NCBI GenBank assembly: GCA_020633205.1
Contig: JACKEB010000019.1
Coordinates: 62,001 to 126,000, forward strand
Source of the DNA: Polyangiaceae bacterium
GTDB taxonomy: Bacteria > Myxococcota_A > Polyangia > Polyangiales > Polyangiaceae
DNA length: 64,000 bases
Direction of reading: 5' to 3'
The notes under the pieces were generated by a model. The model had not been told where the DNA came from. It was given only the letters and a program-made list of their open reading frames with translations, and ran no database searches. Positions 25,955-35,405 of the stretch are shown here, piece after piece. Position 1 is the first letter of the stretch, and each line of letters begins with the position of its first letter. Both the position numbers and the translations under genes were made by a program.

Positions 25955-27307
25955 TCACAGATTCTCCGGGTCAACTGCGTAGAGTGAAAGCTCGACGGCT
26001 CGCGGCTCCAGCGGTTGATAGATCGCGATGGTTCCAGTTCCTTGGATATCGGTCCAGTATTCGGGGGTTTTGTGCACCCGGAAGAACACGACTCCAGGAC
26101 GCAGCGGGAGCGCACCCGGGGGCTGATACTCGAGTTCGAGCCTGGCTCCGTTGATCGCGGAGTTGAGGATCGAGCCGACCTGAGACCAGCTCGCGATCTT
26201 GGACAGCTTCGGTAAGCGGTCCCGTAGCTGACCCTCCGGGAGCGACCCCTTTGCCGCGAGGAAGAACTCGTAGCGCAGCAGCGAGCCGTCCTCGATCTTG
26301 CCGAGGTACATGCCGTCCTCACGACGCTGCATCGGGACTTCGACGTAACGTTCGGCGATCACCGCGTCGAGCAAGGCGAGCACTCGAGCAAACAGCTTCT
26401 CGAAGGTGTCTCCAAGCTCCATGTAGTTGAACTTCGGGATCTCCGTTGCGTCGGCCTTTACTGCGAAGGTGCACAGCTGACCAATCAGCTGTGCCATCGT
26501 GATGTACACCTGCTCCGGATGGGAACGCCCCTGATCGACGTAGTGGGCGATGATCGGGATGAAGTTGTTCAGGGTGCTCAACAGCCAGAACTTCGCGGCG
26601 TCGCTGGCCTGGAAGTCGATCGCCGCTTCTGAACGCTGACGCCGCGAAGCCGCCAGGCTCCGCATACGTGCCGTCATGTTCTCAAGCACGTGGCGTAGCC
26701 CAGTGGTCAAAAACGGCGCGGCGCCGATCCTCAGGACCGGCGGCACGTAGGTGCGCTTGGCGATGATGGCGCCGGTGTTGCTGCGCATCAGCACGGCAAC
26801 TTTGATCGAGTCGAAGGACTCGCGGCGCTCCTCACCGAACAACAGGCGGACATTGGGGCGAGCCCAACCGAAGTTCTGCTCGTTGGACCCGGTGTTCGCG
26901 TCATAGACCCGCGACGACTCCTGGGTGTAGCGAGTCAGCGCGCCTGGCTTGTCCTCGAGATCGACGTTCGCCGAGGTCTCTGTTTCCTGCGGCAACGCGA
27001 CGAACACATCGAGCGACTGCATCTGAGGCGTGAACACCTCGCCGATGTCGCGTAGCGGTGCATCGTTGGAGCGATCCCCACAGGTGACGGGCGTGCCGTC
27101 TGGGAGGATTGCGGAAAATTGCGAGAGCTTCAGCTGACCTGCACCCAATGCGCGCTCGTCCAATTGGATCTCGGTCACGCCCCATGCGTAGGGGACCGAG
27201 GCGGACAAGCGCCGATCCAGCAATCGCTCGTGGTAGCCATCGAGCTGCTGGAAGTGGTGTTGAGTGATGAACAGGCCCTCTGTCCAGACGGGCTTGCGAA
27301 TGCTCAC
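25955..27307 (-). CDS. tssK: TssK, T6SS baseplate-membrane complex adaptor
   Basis: 450 aa from a GTG. The opening KPVWTEGLFITQHHFQQLDG and Y-H-E-R block, then YAWGVTEIQLDERALGAGQL, are diagnostic of TssK (VasE/ImpJ), which links the TssEFG wedge to the TssJLM membrane complex. Length is standard. It lies 3 nt after tssJ, consistent with a tight operon. Confidence 0.95.
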   Translation of the reverse strand: MSIRKPVWTEGLFITQHHFQQLDGYHERLLDRRLSASVPYAWGVTEIQLDERALGAGQLKLSQFSAILPDGTPVTCGDRSNDAPLRDIGEVFTPQMQSLDVFVALPQETETSANVDLEDKPGALTRYTQESSRVYDANTGSNEQNFGWARPNVRLLFGEERRESFDSIKVAVLMRSNTGAIIAKRTYVPPVLRIGAAPFLTTGLRHVLENMTARMRSLAASRRQRSEAAIDFQASDAAKFWLLSTLNNFIPIIAHYVDQGRSHPEQVYITMAQLIGQLCTFAVKADATEIPKFNYMELGDTFEKLFARVLALLDAVIAERYVEVPMQRREDGMYLGKIEDGSLLRYEFFLAAKGSLPEGQLRDRLPKLSKIASWSQVGSILNSAINGARLELEYQPPGALPLRPGVVFFRVHKTPEYWTDIQGTGTIAIYQPLEPRAVELSLYAVDPENL

Positions 27308-27310
27308 GAT

Positions 27311-27991
27311 CTATTCTCCCTGAGTCGGGGCTCCCTCAGCAGGCGCCCCAGGTGCGCCCTCCCCTCCGGAGGGCGCCTTCGCCTGGGACTTTACTTCCTG
27401 AACCCGTCCCTCAGGAACGTCCTCTGCATGTTCGACGCCGTCTTCGACACGCGACTCGTCGATCCACACGTAGAAATGCGGCATCGGCGGGGGTCCTGCG
27501 TCCTCGCAGTCCTCGCCTTCACACTTTTCCTGACCACAGGCCCCCTCACTTGGAGCGGGCGGCAGGTCGAAAACCGTGTACCAGCTCCGCCCCTTGGGGT
27601 TGCGGAACAAAGCTACCGCGGCAACGTACTGGGCCGAGTCGTCGCGCTCGAACTTCAGGGCCGTGCGGGTGTTCGGGTAGACGGGGAACTCCTCACCTTT
27701 GACGAGGTCATCGGCGAGGATCTCCTCTTCCTTCTTCCACACGTCTTCGAACGAGGCGTTCTGAAGGCTGGTGTCGCTCTTAAGTTGGTAGACACGTAGC
27801 TGGACTGGGCGAGCCTCACCGTTCTCCGCACGGTTGATATCCGGTGAGGAAATGATGTCGAGCGTCACTTCCTGGAACTTGCAGTCGTCAGGTTCCTTCA
27901 CCGGTAAGACCGTGGGGGAACAGGCAGGAGGTGAAAGCAACAGCCCCACCAACCCCACTGTTCCGACCACGAACGCTAAGCCTCGCTTCAT
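27311..27991 (-). CDS. tssJ: TssJ, outer-membrane lipoprotein of the T6SS
   Basis: 226 aa with a lipoprotein signal (Cys at ~24 after a Leu/Val/Gly-rich core). The mature domain contains the TssJ (SciN) beta-sandwich pattern, with PVQLRVYQLKSDTSLQNASF followed by an acidic F-E-D-V-W helix. An extra acidic, Cys-containing insert (around GACGQEKCEGEDCEDAG) and a Pro/Gly/Ala/Glu-rich C-terminal tail make it longer than the ~150-180 aa typical of the family. TssJ anchors TssM at the outer membrane; it precedes tssK in the operon. Confidence 0.9.
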   Translation of the reverse strand: MKRGLAFVVGTVGLVGLLLSPPACSPTVLPVKEPDDCKFQEVTLDIISSPDINRAENGEARPVQLRVYQLKSDTSLQNASFEDVWKKEEEILADDLVKGEEFPVYPNTRTALKFERDDSAQYVAAVALFRNPKGRSWYTVFDLPPAPSEGACGQEKCEGEDCEDAGPPPMPHFYVWIDESRVEDGVEHAEDVPEGRVQEVKSQAKAPSGGEGAPGAPAEGAPTQGE

Positions 27992-27997
27992 CCGTCG

Positions 27998-30715
27998 CTA
28001 TCCCTTCACGCAGATGATCTCGCCGGCATCGTCGAGATCTAGCTGCATCTTGTCGAGCTCCTCGCCAGCCGCGATGCTCTTGAGGATCTCGCTCGAGACC
28101 AGTGGCATCACCGTCCCTCGCAGGATGTGATCCACGTTTCGCGCGCCGCTCTCCACTTCTTGGCAACGATCGGCGATGGCATCGATCACCTTGTCGGTGA
28201 TCTGCAGATCCATACCGTGAGCCGCCTTGGCGCGAGAGACGATGCCGCCCATCTTCATGCGCGCGATGCCCTTCAGCGCGTCGGGACGAATCGGCACGTA
28301 AGGCACGACCGTCATGCGCGCGAGCAGCGCGGGCTTGAAGTGCGCGCTGAGCGTCGGCTTGATGATGGTGGTGAGTTCTTCGTAGTCCGGCAGCTCCTCA
28401 TCGGGTGCCGCCGTCGTCGTGATCAGATCCGTTGCCAGGTTGCTGGTGAGGATCACGATCGTGTTCTTGAAGTCGACCACGCGGCCTTCGCCGTCGCTCA
28501 GCATGCCCTTGTCGAACACCTGGTAGAACAGGTTGAGCACTTCCTTGTCGGCCTTCTCGACCTCGTCGAGCAGCACGACGGAGTACGGACGGTGCCGCAC
28601 GGCTTCGGTGAGCACGCCACCCTCGCCGTAGCCAACATAGCCCGGAGGAGAGCCGATCAAGCGCGACACCGTGTGGCGCTCCTGGAACTCGCTCATGTTG
28701 ATGGTGACCACGAAACGTTCACCGCCGAACATCAGATCCGCCAAGGTGAGCGCGGTCTCGGTCTTACCCACACCGGAGGGCCCGACTAGCAGGAACACAC
28801 CGAGGGGCGTGTTCGGGGGCTTGAGACCGGAGCGTGCTGCACGTACTTCGCGAGCAATCGCGGCCAGCGCCATGTCCTGACCGCGCACGCGCGCCTGCAT
28901 GCGATCTTCCAGGTGCACGATCGCGTCGACGTCGTCCTTCACCATCTTGCCGACGGGGATACCCGTCCAGTCGGCCACGATAGAAGATACCGCTGACTCG
29001 TCCACGTCTGCAGCGACCAGGCGATCTTCCGCCTTGATGTTGCGCAGCTTCTCCAGTTCTTCGCGCAGACTCGCTCGTGCCGCCTCGACATCGATCTTCT
29101 CTGCCGGTGCAGCGCCGGCTTCCGCCGCCTTGTCACCTTCGGTCTTCTTTTGGGCGTCGTCTGCCGCCGGCTCCGCGCCTTCGGTAGCCAGCTTGATCTG
29201 CCCGCGCAGCTCGTCGATGCGATCGACGATCTTACGTTGCTCCGCGACCTTTTCTTCGAGCTCAGCTACGCTCGCCAGGAGCGCCGCCTTCTTCTCTTCT
29301 GTTTCCTTGCGGACATCGGCCGCGGGAGTCACGCCAGCCTTCTCATCGCGGTCCATGGCCTCGAGTTCGCGCTCGACAGCAGCTAGCTCGGCCTGCGTAT
29401 CCTCGAGGATCGCAGGGGGAGCGTTGCGCACCAGGTTCACGTAGGCAGCACTGGTATCGAGCAAGTCGACGGCCTTGTCCGGCAGCTGGCGACCGCTGAT
29501 GTAGCGGCTCGACAGCGTGACGGCTGCGACCACCGCTTCATCCCGGATCACGACGCCGTGAGACTCCTCGAACTTTGGCGCCACGCCGCGAAGCATGACC
29601 GTTGCGACGTCGACTGACGGCTCGCCACAGTGGACCGGCTGAAAGCGACGCTCGAGCGCAGCGTCCTTTTCGAAGTACTTCTTGTATTCGGCGTAGGTGG
29701 TCGCCGCCACGGTGCGCAGCTCACCGCGCGCCAGCGCAGGCTTGAGCAGGTTCGCTGCGTCGCCACCGCCGGCAGAGCCGCCGGCACCGATGATGGTGTG
29801 GGCCTCGTCGATGAACAGCACGATCGGCGTGGGCGATGACTTCACGGCTTCGATCACGCCCTTGAGGCGGTTCTCGAACTCACCCTTGACGCCGGCGCCC
29901 GCTTGCAGCGCGCCGAGATCCAGGGACATCACCTTGACGTTCTTCAGCTGGTCCGGGACCGAGCCCTCAACGATGCGTTGGGCGAGACCTTCGACTAGCG
30001 CAGTCTTACCGACGCCCGCCTCACCGACGATGATGGGATTGTTCTTACGTCGACGAACCAAGATCTCGATCATCTGTCGGATCTCACGCTCGCGACCAAA
30101 GATGGGGTCGAGCTCACCGTTGCGGAAACGCGCGGTCAGGTCCGAGCAGAAGCGTTGAAGCGGTCCGTCCCCAGGCGCGCCGGCGGCACCACCGGGGCCC
30201 GCAGACTGGGCGCTGCTCTGGGTGGCGGCGGCTTGCTGCGCCGCTTCGCCGCTCATCGCGGCGATCACCGGCAGATCTTTGCGCAGCTCGTCGCGCGGGA
30301 TCTGTTCGAGCGCCGGGAACTCCACCGGCAAGTAGCGATTGGGCGACTGCACCAGCCGCACGAGCAATGCGCCGGAGCGCAGCAGCGAATCTCCCAGTTC
30401 GGTGGATGCGTAGATCCACGCGTCCTGAATCCACTCGAGCAGCAGGGTGCTGAAAGTGGGTTTGCCGGGATTCCCCGACTTCATTTCCCCGATGTAACGC
30501 CCGAGCGTCGCATGGAACACTTCAGCGTTGACGTTGTAGTGCGCCAGCGCGGACGTGACGTCGCTCTGAGGGTCCTCCAAGAGCGCCATCAAGACGTGCT
30601 CGACGGTGACCTCGTAGTGGCGATGCGAAACGCAGCTCGAAGCCGCGGCCTCGAACGCTTTCGTGCAAGTCGTGTTCAGCTTCCGCAGCAGTGTACGCGG
30701 GTCGGCGATCAGCAT
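27998..30715 (-). CDS. tssH: TssH (ClpV), sheath-recycling AAA+ ATPase
   Basis: About 905 aa from the ATG at 30715, which has GGGGAG 4-9 nt upstream; the longer frame (start 30754) lacks this. An N-terminal Clp-N domain (~1-150) is followed by AAA1 with Walker A GEAGVGKTA (~231-239). A coiled-coil middle region with an unusual Glu/Ala-rich acidic insert (~515-545) separates it from AAA2, with Walker A GPSGVGKTE. A C-terminal small domain ends the protein. The ClpV subtype is inferred from the T6SS context and the N-terminal length. It disassembles contracted TssBC sheaths. First gene of the tssH-J-K-L-M-tagF-tssA-B-C order. Confidence 0.94.
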   Translation of the reverse strand: MLIADPRTLLRKLNTTCTKAFEAAASSCVSHRHYEVTVEHVLMALLEDPQSDVTSALAHYNVNAEVFHATLGRYIGEMKSGNPGKPTFSTLLLEWIQDAWIYASTELGDSLLRSGALLVRLVQSPNRYLPVEFPALEQIPRDELRKDLPVIAAMSGEAAQQAAATQSSAQSAGPGGAAGAPGDGPLQRFCSDLTARFRNGELDPIFGREREIRQMIEILVRRRKNNPIIVGEAGVGKTALVEGLAQRIVEGSVPDQLKNVKVMSLDLGALQAGAGVKGEFENRLKGVIEAVKSSPTPIVLFIDEAHTIIGAGGSAGGGDAANLLKPALARGELRTVAATTYAEYKKYFEKDAALERRFQPVHCGEPSVDVATVMLRGVAPKFEESHGVVIRDEAVVAAVTLSSRYISGRQLPDKAVDLLDTSAAYVNLVRNAPPAILEDTQAELAAVERELEAMDRDEKAGVTPAADVRKETEEKKAALLASVAELEEKVAEQRKIVDRIDELRGQIKLATEGAEPAADDAQKKTEGDKAAEAGAAPAEKIDVEAARASLREELEKLRNIKAEDRLVAADVDESAVSSIVADWTGIPVGKMVKDDVDAIVHLEDRMQARVRGQDMALAAIAREVRAARSGLKPPNTPLGVFLLVGPSGVGKTETALTLADLMFGGERFVVTINMSEFQERHTVSRLIGSPPGYVGYGEGGVLTEAVRHRPYSVVLLDEVEKADKEVLNLFYQVFDKGMLSDGEGRVVDFKNTIVILTSNLATDLITTTAAPDEELPDYEELTTIIKPTLSAHFKPALLARMTVVPYVPIRPDALKGIARMKMGGIVSRAKAAHGMDLQITDKVIDAIADRCQEVESGARNVDHILRGTVMPLVSSEILKSIAAGEELDKMQLDLDDAGEIICVKG

Positions 30716-30818
30716 GTTCTCCCCTGCTCTATGTCGGCTCTCCTCGAGGCCCACCCTCGAGGGCCGCCCACGATAGCCGAAGGGAGTGCGAACCCACAGC
30801 CCCGACGGCCAGCTGCGG

Positions 30819-32279
30819 TCATTGAGTCTTCCCAGAGCCCGAAGCAGCGCTCTTTCCGGCTGCTACCGCCGCCCAGTCAGATTTCTTGGCGGGCTTCTTG
30901 GCGCTCTTCGTGCCGTCGCTCTGCGCCGAGGAATCGGTCGCCTTGGCGTTGGGCTCTGCTGGAGTCGGCGCCTTCGAAACATCCGCGGCCTGACCAGGGG
31001 GCGGTACGAGCGCTGGGAGCAGCCACGGATCCTTGTCCCTTGCCTTGTTGCGCTTTGCGGCGCTCAGCTGAGGAGCGAACTCCGTTGGGGCAGAAGGAAG
31101 CTCATCTCGCCCCCAGTCGAAGCTGGACGGGACGTGACGATGTAGGTCGTCAGAGCCGTAGCCGCTCATCACCTGAGCGAGCAGCATGCGCGCGCGTCCC
31201 GCACTGCCCGAAGGCACCTGAATCGTCAGGTCGCGCGTAACGCTTGGCACGAACTCGCTCAAAATCGAGGGGTTCAGCATGCGGATCTGGTCCAGGCTGG
31301 TGCCAGAAGCGCGGGCGACGAGTGACAGATCCATGCCGGCAGGCACTTGCATCCGCGCGGGATAGATCGGTGCATCTGGCTTCGTATCGAGCTGGAACGA
31401 GTCCCGGTTCTTGAGCACCAGCGCCGTGGCGAGCACCAAGGGCACGTACTCAGCTGCAGACTTGGGCAGCTCGCCGTCGCTGGAGAGCAGCTCCCAGAAG
31501 CTCTTCTCACCCACATCGGGCACACGGGAGATCGTCGCGTCACCCGAGTGGAACGCCGCCAAGGCGAGCTCCCAGGTACCGTACTTCTCGTGCAAGTCAG
31601 CGAGCCGCTTGGCCACGGCGCGCGTCGCCAGCTCCACGTCGCGGCGCTCGTCGTAGTTCGGTTTCACCATCAAGCCGTAGAGCACGGCCTCTGTGGGAGA
31701 GAGTTGCCAGAGCCCCGCGTCACCACGTGCCGAGACCGCGTCGACTTGGAAGCCACTGGACGCGAAGACCACTGACACCAAGTCCTCGGGTAGTGCATTC
31801 TCCCTCAGGATCTGCAGCACCAGGTGCGAGTACCGTCCGCTCGCCTTGAGCGCCGCCTCCACTCGCTTCCGCAGCTTTGGATCGGAGGTGAGGCTCGCGA
31901 CCTGTTGCTGAACCAGCGGATTGTAGTCGACGGGTAGATCCGGCAGCGCGTAGGCCTTGGTCCAGTCTGGCGTCCCCTGCGCCATCACCGCGCGCTCCTC
32001 CGGCGTCAGACCCGAGTGCCCCTCGTCGACCTCTGGCTCTTCCGACTTGGAGTCGAGCTTGGCTTCCAAGGCTTGGAGCCGTGCGATCCCAGATAGCGCC
32101 TCATTCGAAGGCGCATTGCTGGCTGGATTGGGGCGCGGCTTGACGACGCGGGTTGGGCGCGGCTCGAGCTTGGCGATCGGCATTGGCGGCGCTGCAGCCG
32201 GCCGAGCTACCGCCAAGCCGCCGCCGACTACCAATCCGGCCACCACGGCGCATGCCTTGGCCACCGTTTGACGCTGCAT
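30819..32279 (-). CDS. Lytic-transglycosylase/LysM-like protein with catalytic Glu missing
   Basis: About 486 aa from the ATG at 32279. An N-terminal secretion signal is present (basic start, VAGLVVGGGLAVA core). Residues ~160-265 match the MltD-type SLT fold: LPEDLVSVVFASSGFQVDA, then AGLWQLSPTEA-x3-GL, then ELALAAFHSG in place of AAYNSG. The ExxF-type catalytic motif (VESAF in E. coli MltD) reads ASSGF, so the catalytic Glu is Ser (~174). A LysM-like segment follows (~335-385), then a Lys/Ala/Ser-rich tail. It may be a non-catalytic peptidoglycan binder. It lies 103 nt upstream of tssH on the same strand. Confidence 0.75.
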   Translation of the reverse strand: MQRQTVAKACAVVAGLVVGGGLAVARPAAAPPMPIAKLEPRPTRVVKPRPNPASNAPSNEALSGIARLQALEAKLDSKSEEPEVDEGHSGLTPEERAVMAQGTPDWTKAYALPDLPVDYNPLVQQQVASLTSDPKLRKRVEAALKASGRYSHLVLQILRENALPEDLVSVVFASSGFQVDAVSARGDAGLWQLSPTEAVLYGLMVKPNYDERRDVELATRAVAKRLADLHEKYGTWELALAAFHSGDATISRVPDVGEKSFWELLSSDGELPKSAAEYVPLVLATALVLKNRDSFQLDTKPDAPIYPARMQVPAGMDLSLVARASGTSLDQIRMLNPSILSEFVPSVTRDLTIQVPSGSAGRARMLLAQVMSGYGSDDLHRHVPSSFDWGRDELPSAPTEFAPQLSAAKRNKARDKDPWLLPALVPPPGQAADVSKAPTPAEPNAKATDSSAQSDGTKSAKKPAKKSDWAAVAAGKSAASGSGKTQ

Positions 32280-32517
32280 GGCTGGAACTTCGCACAACCG
32301 GTCTCGTCGGTAGAAATAACCAACGAAAGTAAATCACCAGGGCCCACGGAAGCGAGACATGGGTCACCCGGTCGGGTTCGAGCTTGGACCTCGGACCAAA
32401 GGACCAGGGCTCGAGGGTTGTGGTGCGGCCCTGCGAGGAATCAGCCGAAAATCCCGGTGACGCAACGTACGGGGCACTTGCTAGCCGTGGTGAAAGCGCC
32501 CTGATAGACTCCACGAC

Positions 32518-33819
32518 GTGTCAGCCGGCTATGGCGTGCGCGTCACCAACACCAAGACTGGCTCGAGTTTGGAGCGCACGTTCGCCAAGCTGCCGATCCG
32601 CATCGGCCGCAACGCGCTGAACGACCTGCGCCTAGACCTGCCCTTCGTCTCCGACTTCCACGCGGTGATCGAGTCGCAGAACGGCGAGATCATGCTGCGC
32701 GACCTGGGCAGCACGAACGGCACCATGCTGCGCTCCACGGGCAAGCTACAGCCGAACCAGGTGATCAGCCTGCAGGCACACAACTACGAGTTCGCGATCG
32801 TGAGCGTGGTGATCACGATCTACTCCACCCAAGTCGAGCCAGAGCCGACCAGCGCCCGACGCTTCGGGGTCGCGAGCTACGCGTCGCCTCAAGTGCTGGA
32901 ATCCGCTCGCCCTGCGCCGCCAGCCGCCGCCACCGCCCACCTCCAAACCTACGCGGCGTATCGCAAGGGGTGGACCGAGTTGATGACCAACATCAACGAG
33001 CACATCGGGCGCTTTCCTCCGGAGCAGCGGGTCGCAGCGCTCCAGGCGATGGCTCGCGAGATGCCTGCGCTGCTCCAGGAACCCGACTTTCAGCGGCTCG
33101 CGGCGTCCCTCGGATCGCCCATTCCCCACGCTCCTCGCACAACCACGCGGGAAGAAGCAGTCGCGCTGCAAGGCTTGAAGGAGCTCGCGAGCGACCTCGT
33201 GCCGAGCCGCGGCACCCCGGAGAGCGTGGACGATCTGGTGCTGTTTCTCACCAAGCTGCGAGAAGTGCTGTCCATCTTCCTGCAGACGTTCGTGCCGTTG
33301 AGGGATGGCTACCGTCAGTTCCGCTCGGACATGGAAATCACTGGAGCGGTGGACGTCACCGGAAGCTCACAAATCGTGAGCCGCGCCAAGGACCCCCAAG
33401 AGCTCGCCGCCGGGCTGCTGGACTGGAAATCACCCGTCAATGACGCGCCCCGGGCGATCGAAGGCACCTTGGCGGATCTGATGACCCATCACGTCGCGAT
33501 GATCAACGGCGTGATGCAGGGCGTGAAGTCCCTGCTCAACGAGCTGAGCCCACAGACGATCGAGCAGATGCTCGACGACCCCAACGCCCGCAAGCCCGAG
33601 GGCACCACCTTTGGCCCCTTCCGCTTCAAATCACTGTGGAAACTCTATGAGCAGCGCTACGGCGACCTGACCAGCGAGGAAAAGCACGTCTTTTCCCTGC
33701 TCTTCGGCGACGCATTCGCCCAGGCCTACGGGCGCTACCAAACCAGCGGGGGCAGCCGCATGACCACACGTCATGTGAGCGCGGTCAACCCGACGGGTGG
33801 TCCGTTCGGCACACGCTGA
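32518..33819 (+). CDS. tagH: T6SS-associated FHA-domain protein (TagH/Fha)
   Basis: 433 aa from a GTG start. FHA domain at ~25-95: the IGRNALNDLRLDL, SDFHAVIE and LRDLGSTNGTML blocks carry the G-R, S-x2-H and N-G residues that bind phosphothreonine. Residues ~290-415 match the C-terminal domain of T6SS FHA proteins (helical region ending GDAFAQAYGRY). In other T6SS, phosphorylated Fha promotes assembly and TagF opposes it. Both are present here. Divergent from the transglycosylase-like gene with a 238-nt gap. Confidence 0.85.
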   Translation: MSAGYGVRVTNTKTGSSLERTFAKLPIRIGRNALNDLRLDLPFVSDFHAVIESQNGEIMLRDLGSTNGTMLRSTGKLQPNQVISLQAHNYEFAIVSVVITIYSTQVEPEPTSARRFGVASYASPQVLESARPAPPAAATAHLQTYAAYRKGWTELMTNINEHIGRFPPEQRVAALQAMAREMPALLQEPDFQRLAASLGSPIPHAPRTTTREEAVALQGLKELASDLVPSRGTPESVDDLVLFLTKLREVLSIFLQTFVPLRDGYRQFRSDMEITGAVDVTGSSQIVSRAKDPQELAAGLLDWKSPVNDAPRAIEGTLADLMTHHVAMINGVMQGVKSLLNELSPQTIEQMLDDPNARKPEGTTFGPFRFKSLWKLYEQRYGDLTSEEKHVFSLLFGDAFAQAYGRYQTSGGSRMTTRHVSAVNPTGGPFGTR

Positions 33820-33921
33820 CGCCCAAGGCAACCTCCCTGGCGCTGCTCCCCGCCCTGAGTTTGGGATCCTCGAACGCCACCGGCTTCACTTTGTTGGCCA
33901 CCGCGGCCAGGAATTCGGATC

Positions 33922-34584
33922 ATGCGGGGGATGCGAAAGCGCCTTGCACTCGGTCTCGCCGCCGCGGTCAGCTTGACGGCGGGCTCGGCGTCAGCTCAAA
34001 CGCCCACTCCCAGCCGCGACGACACGTGGGGTACGGTGTCTACCATCACCGCCGTCGGTTCGTTGGCGACTGAAGCCTTGATGCCCCGGATCTTCTACTC
34101 GGATCCTGAGGTCACCGTTGGCTGGAAGGCTCGTTGGCACGTGTCCTCGTTGGCTCCCGTGCTCACCCTCACCTCGCTGACGCTGTTCAACGAGTTCGTG
34201 CTCAAGGATTCGTTCGAAGCCTATCGCCCGGGTTGTGACGAGACGAATCAAGGCGGCCCGAACTGTCAGTCCTTCGGTTCTCCTTCGAGTCACTCCTTCG
34301 CCGCCTTCTCTGGCCTGGGACACGGCGCGGCGGTCTTCCTCTTCGACACCACCAAGTGGAGCAACGGTCGCTTCAATGGTGGCAGTTTCGCGGGGCACGT
34401 CGCGGTCCCCGCCGTCTTCAGCTTGATCACCGCGATTGGCCGCGGCGCCGGCGACTTCAACTCCGCCGACCAGATTGTGATCGGTGGCGGCATGGGCCTC
34501 GGCTTTGGATTCCTGACGGGAATGACTTACGCGCTGATGGCGCGCCCCGAGTGTGGTTACTCCGGCGCGATGGTCTGCTGGTAG
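33922..34584 (+). CDS. PAP2-superfamily phosphatase-like protein, secreted
   Basis: 220 aa with a Sec signal peptide (~1-26, cleavage after ASA). PAP2 motif 1 is KDSFEAYRP (K-x6-R-P) and motif 2 is PSSH, both intact. Motif 3 (SR-x5-H-x3-D) is poor: the region reads GRGAGDFNSADQ, with Asn where the nucleophile-activating His should be. Several hydrophobic helices suggest membrane association. Activity as a lipid phosphatase is uncertain. Preceded by tagH (102 nt) but probably unrelated. Confidence 0.65.
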   Translation: MRGMRKRLALGLAAAVSLTAGSASAQTPTPSRDDTWGTVSTITAVGSLATEALMPRIFYSDPEVTVGWKARWHVSSLAPVLTLTSLTLFNEFVLKDSFEAYRPGCDETNQGGPNCQSFGSPSSHSFAAFSGLGHGAAVFLFDTTKWSNGRFNGGSFAGHVAVPAVFSLITAIGRGAGDFNSADQIVIGGGMGLGFGFLTGMTYALMARPECGYSGAMVCW

Positions 34585-34632
34585 TCGGCGCGAGGCGCGG
34601 AGCAGTCTACTGGTGCTAGGCTTGGGACAGTC

Positions 34633-35328
34633 ATGGGCTTGAGTAAACTTAGCGGAGCGCTCGGGGGGATTCTGTTGGTCGGCGTGCTGGCGTCGGCAGG
34701 TGGCTGCGAGCAGACATGCTCCGAGCAGGCCTCGACCTGCCCAGGCAACTGCCCTCCGATTTACGGCGCGCTCCACGAAGGCGCGGGCACCTGCCTGCAG
34801 TCCAACGTGGTGATCTCTTGCAAAGGCCGTGAAGCAAGCAAAAGCAGTGAACCCGGCTGTGTCCGCGTGAAGGATCCCGCGGACCTCACCGTGTACAAGC
34901 TGAGTTCCGCTACGGAAGAGTACTGGATCACCTTGAACGGCAGCATCTACGAGAGCTGTCCGGACAATATCCGCGCGGCGGCCTTCGCGGCGGACACCTG
35001 CGACGACTGGGCGATTTCCGACGCCGGAGCCGACGCAACCGTCGACGCTTCGGCGGACGCCGGGACTGACGCCGCGGCCGGTGCTGGCGGTAGCGCAGGG
35101 ACCGGCGGCAGCGCCGGCACCAGCGCGACGGGTGGCACCTCGAGCGGCGGCACGTCAGCCAGCGGTGGTTCCGCGGGGACAAGCTCGAGCGGCGGCACGT
35201 CGGCCAGCGGTGGCACCTCCAGCGGCGGCACGTCAGCCAGCGGTGGTAGTAGCGGCAGCGGCGGAACCAGCAGCGCCGGTACGGGCGGAACCGCTGGGAC
35301 CACGGGCGGTAGCGCGGGCAGCAACTGA
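34633..35328 (+). CDS. Lipoprotein with Gly/Ser/Thr-rich tail, 231 aa
   Basis: Signal sequence ending in SAGGC (lipobox). The first ~120 residues contain 10 or so Cys and no recognised family; the rest (~125-231) is a Gly-Ser-Thr-Ala low-complexity tail typical of myxobacterial surface lipoproteins. A terminator follows. Likely outer-membrane associated; function unknown. Confidence 0.6.
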   Translation: MGLSKLSGALGGILLVGVLASAGGCEQTCSEQASTCPGNCPPIYGALHEGAGTCLQSNVVISCKGREASKSSEPGCVRVKDPADLTVYKLSSATEEYWITLNGSIYESCPDNIRAAAFAADTCDDWAISDAGADATVDASADAGTDAAAGAGGSAGTGGSAGTSATGGTSSGGTSASGGSAGTSSSGGTSASGGTSSGGTSASGGSSGSGGTSSAGTGGTAGTTGGSAGSN

Positions 35329-35348
35329 GCCCTCACCCCCAAGAAATG

Positions 35349-35383
35349 AAAGCCGCGCGGCTGATTGCCACGCGGCTTTTTCC
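35349..35383. terminator. Terminator hairpin between convergent genes
   Basis: AAAGCCGCG and CGCGGCTTT arms enclose a 13-nt loop, followed by TTCC; T-runs flank both sides. Confidence 0.8.
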
Positions 35384-35405
35384 ATTTGGCGAACACGCCG
35401 AAATT

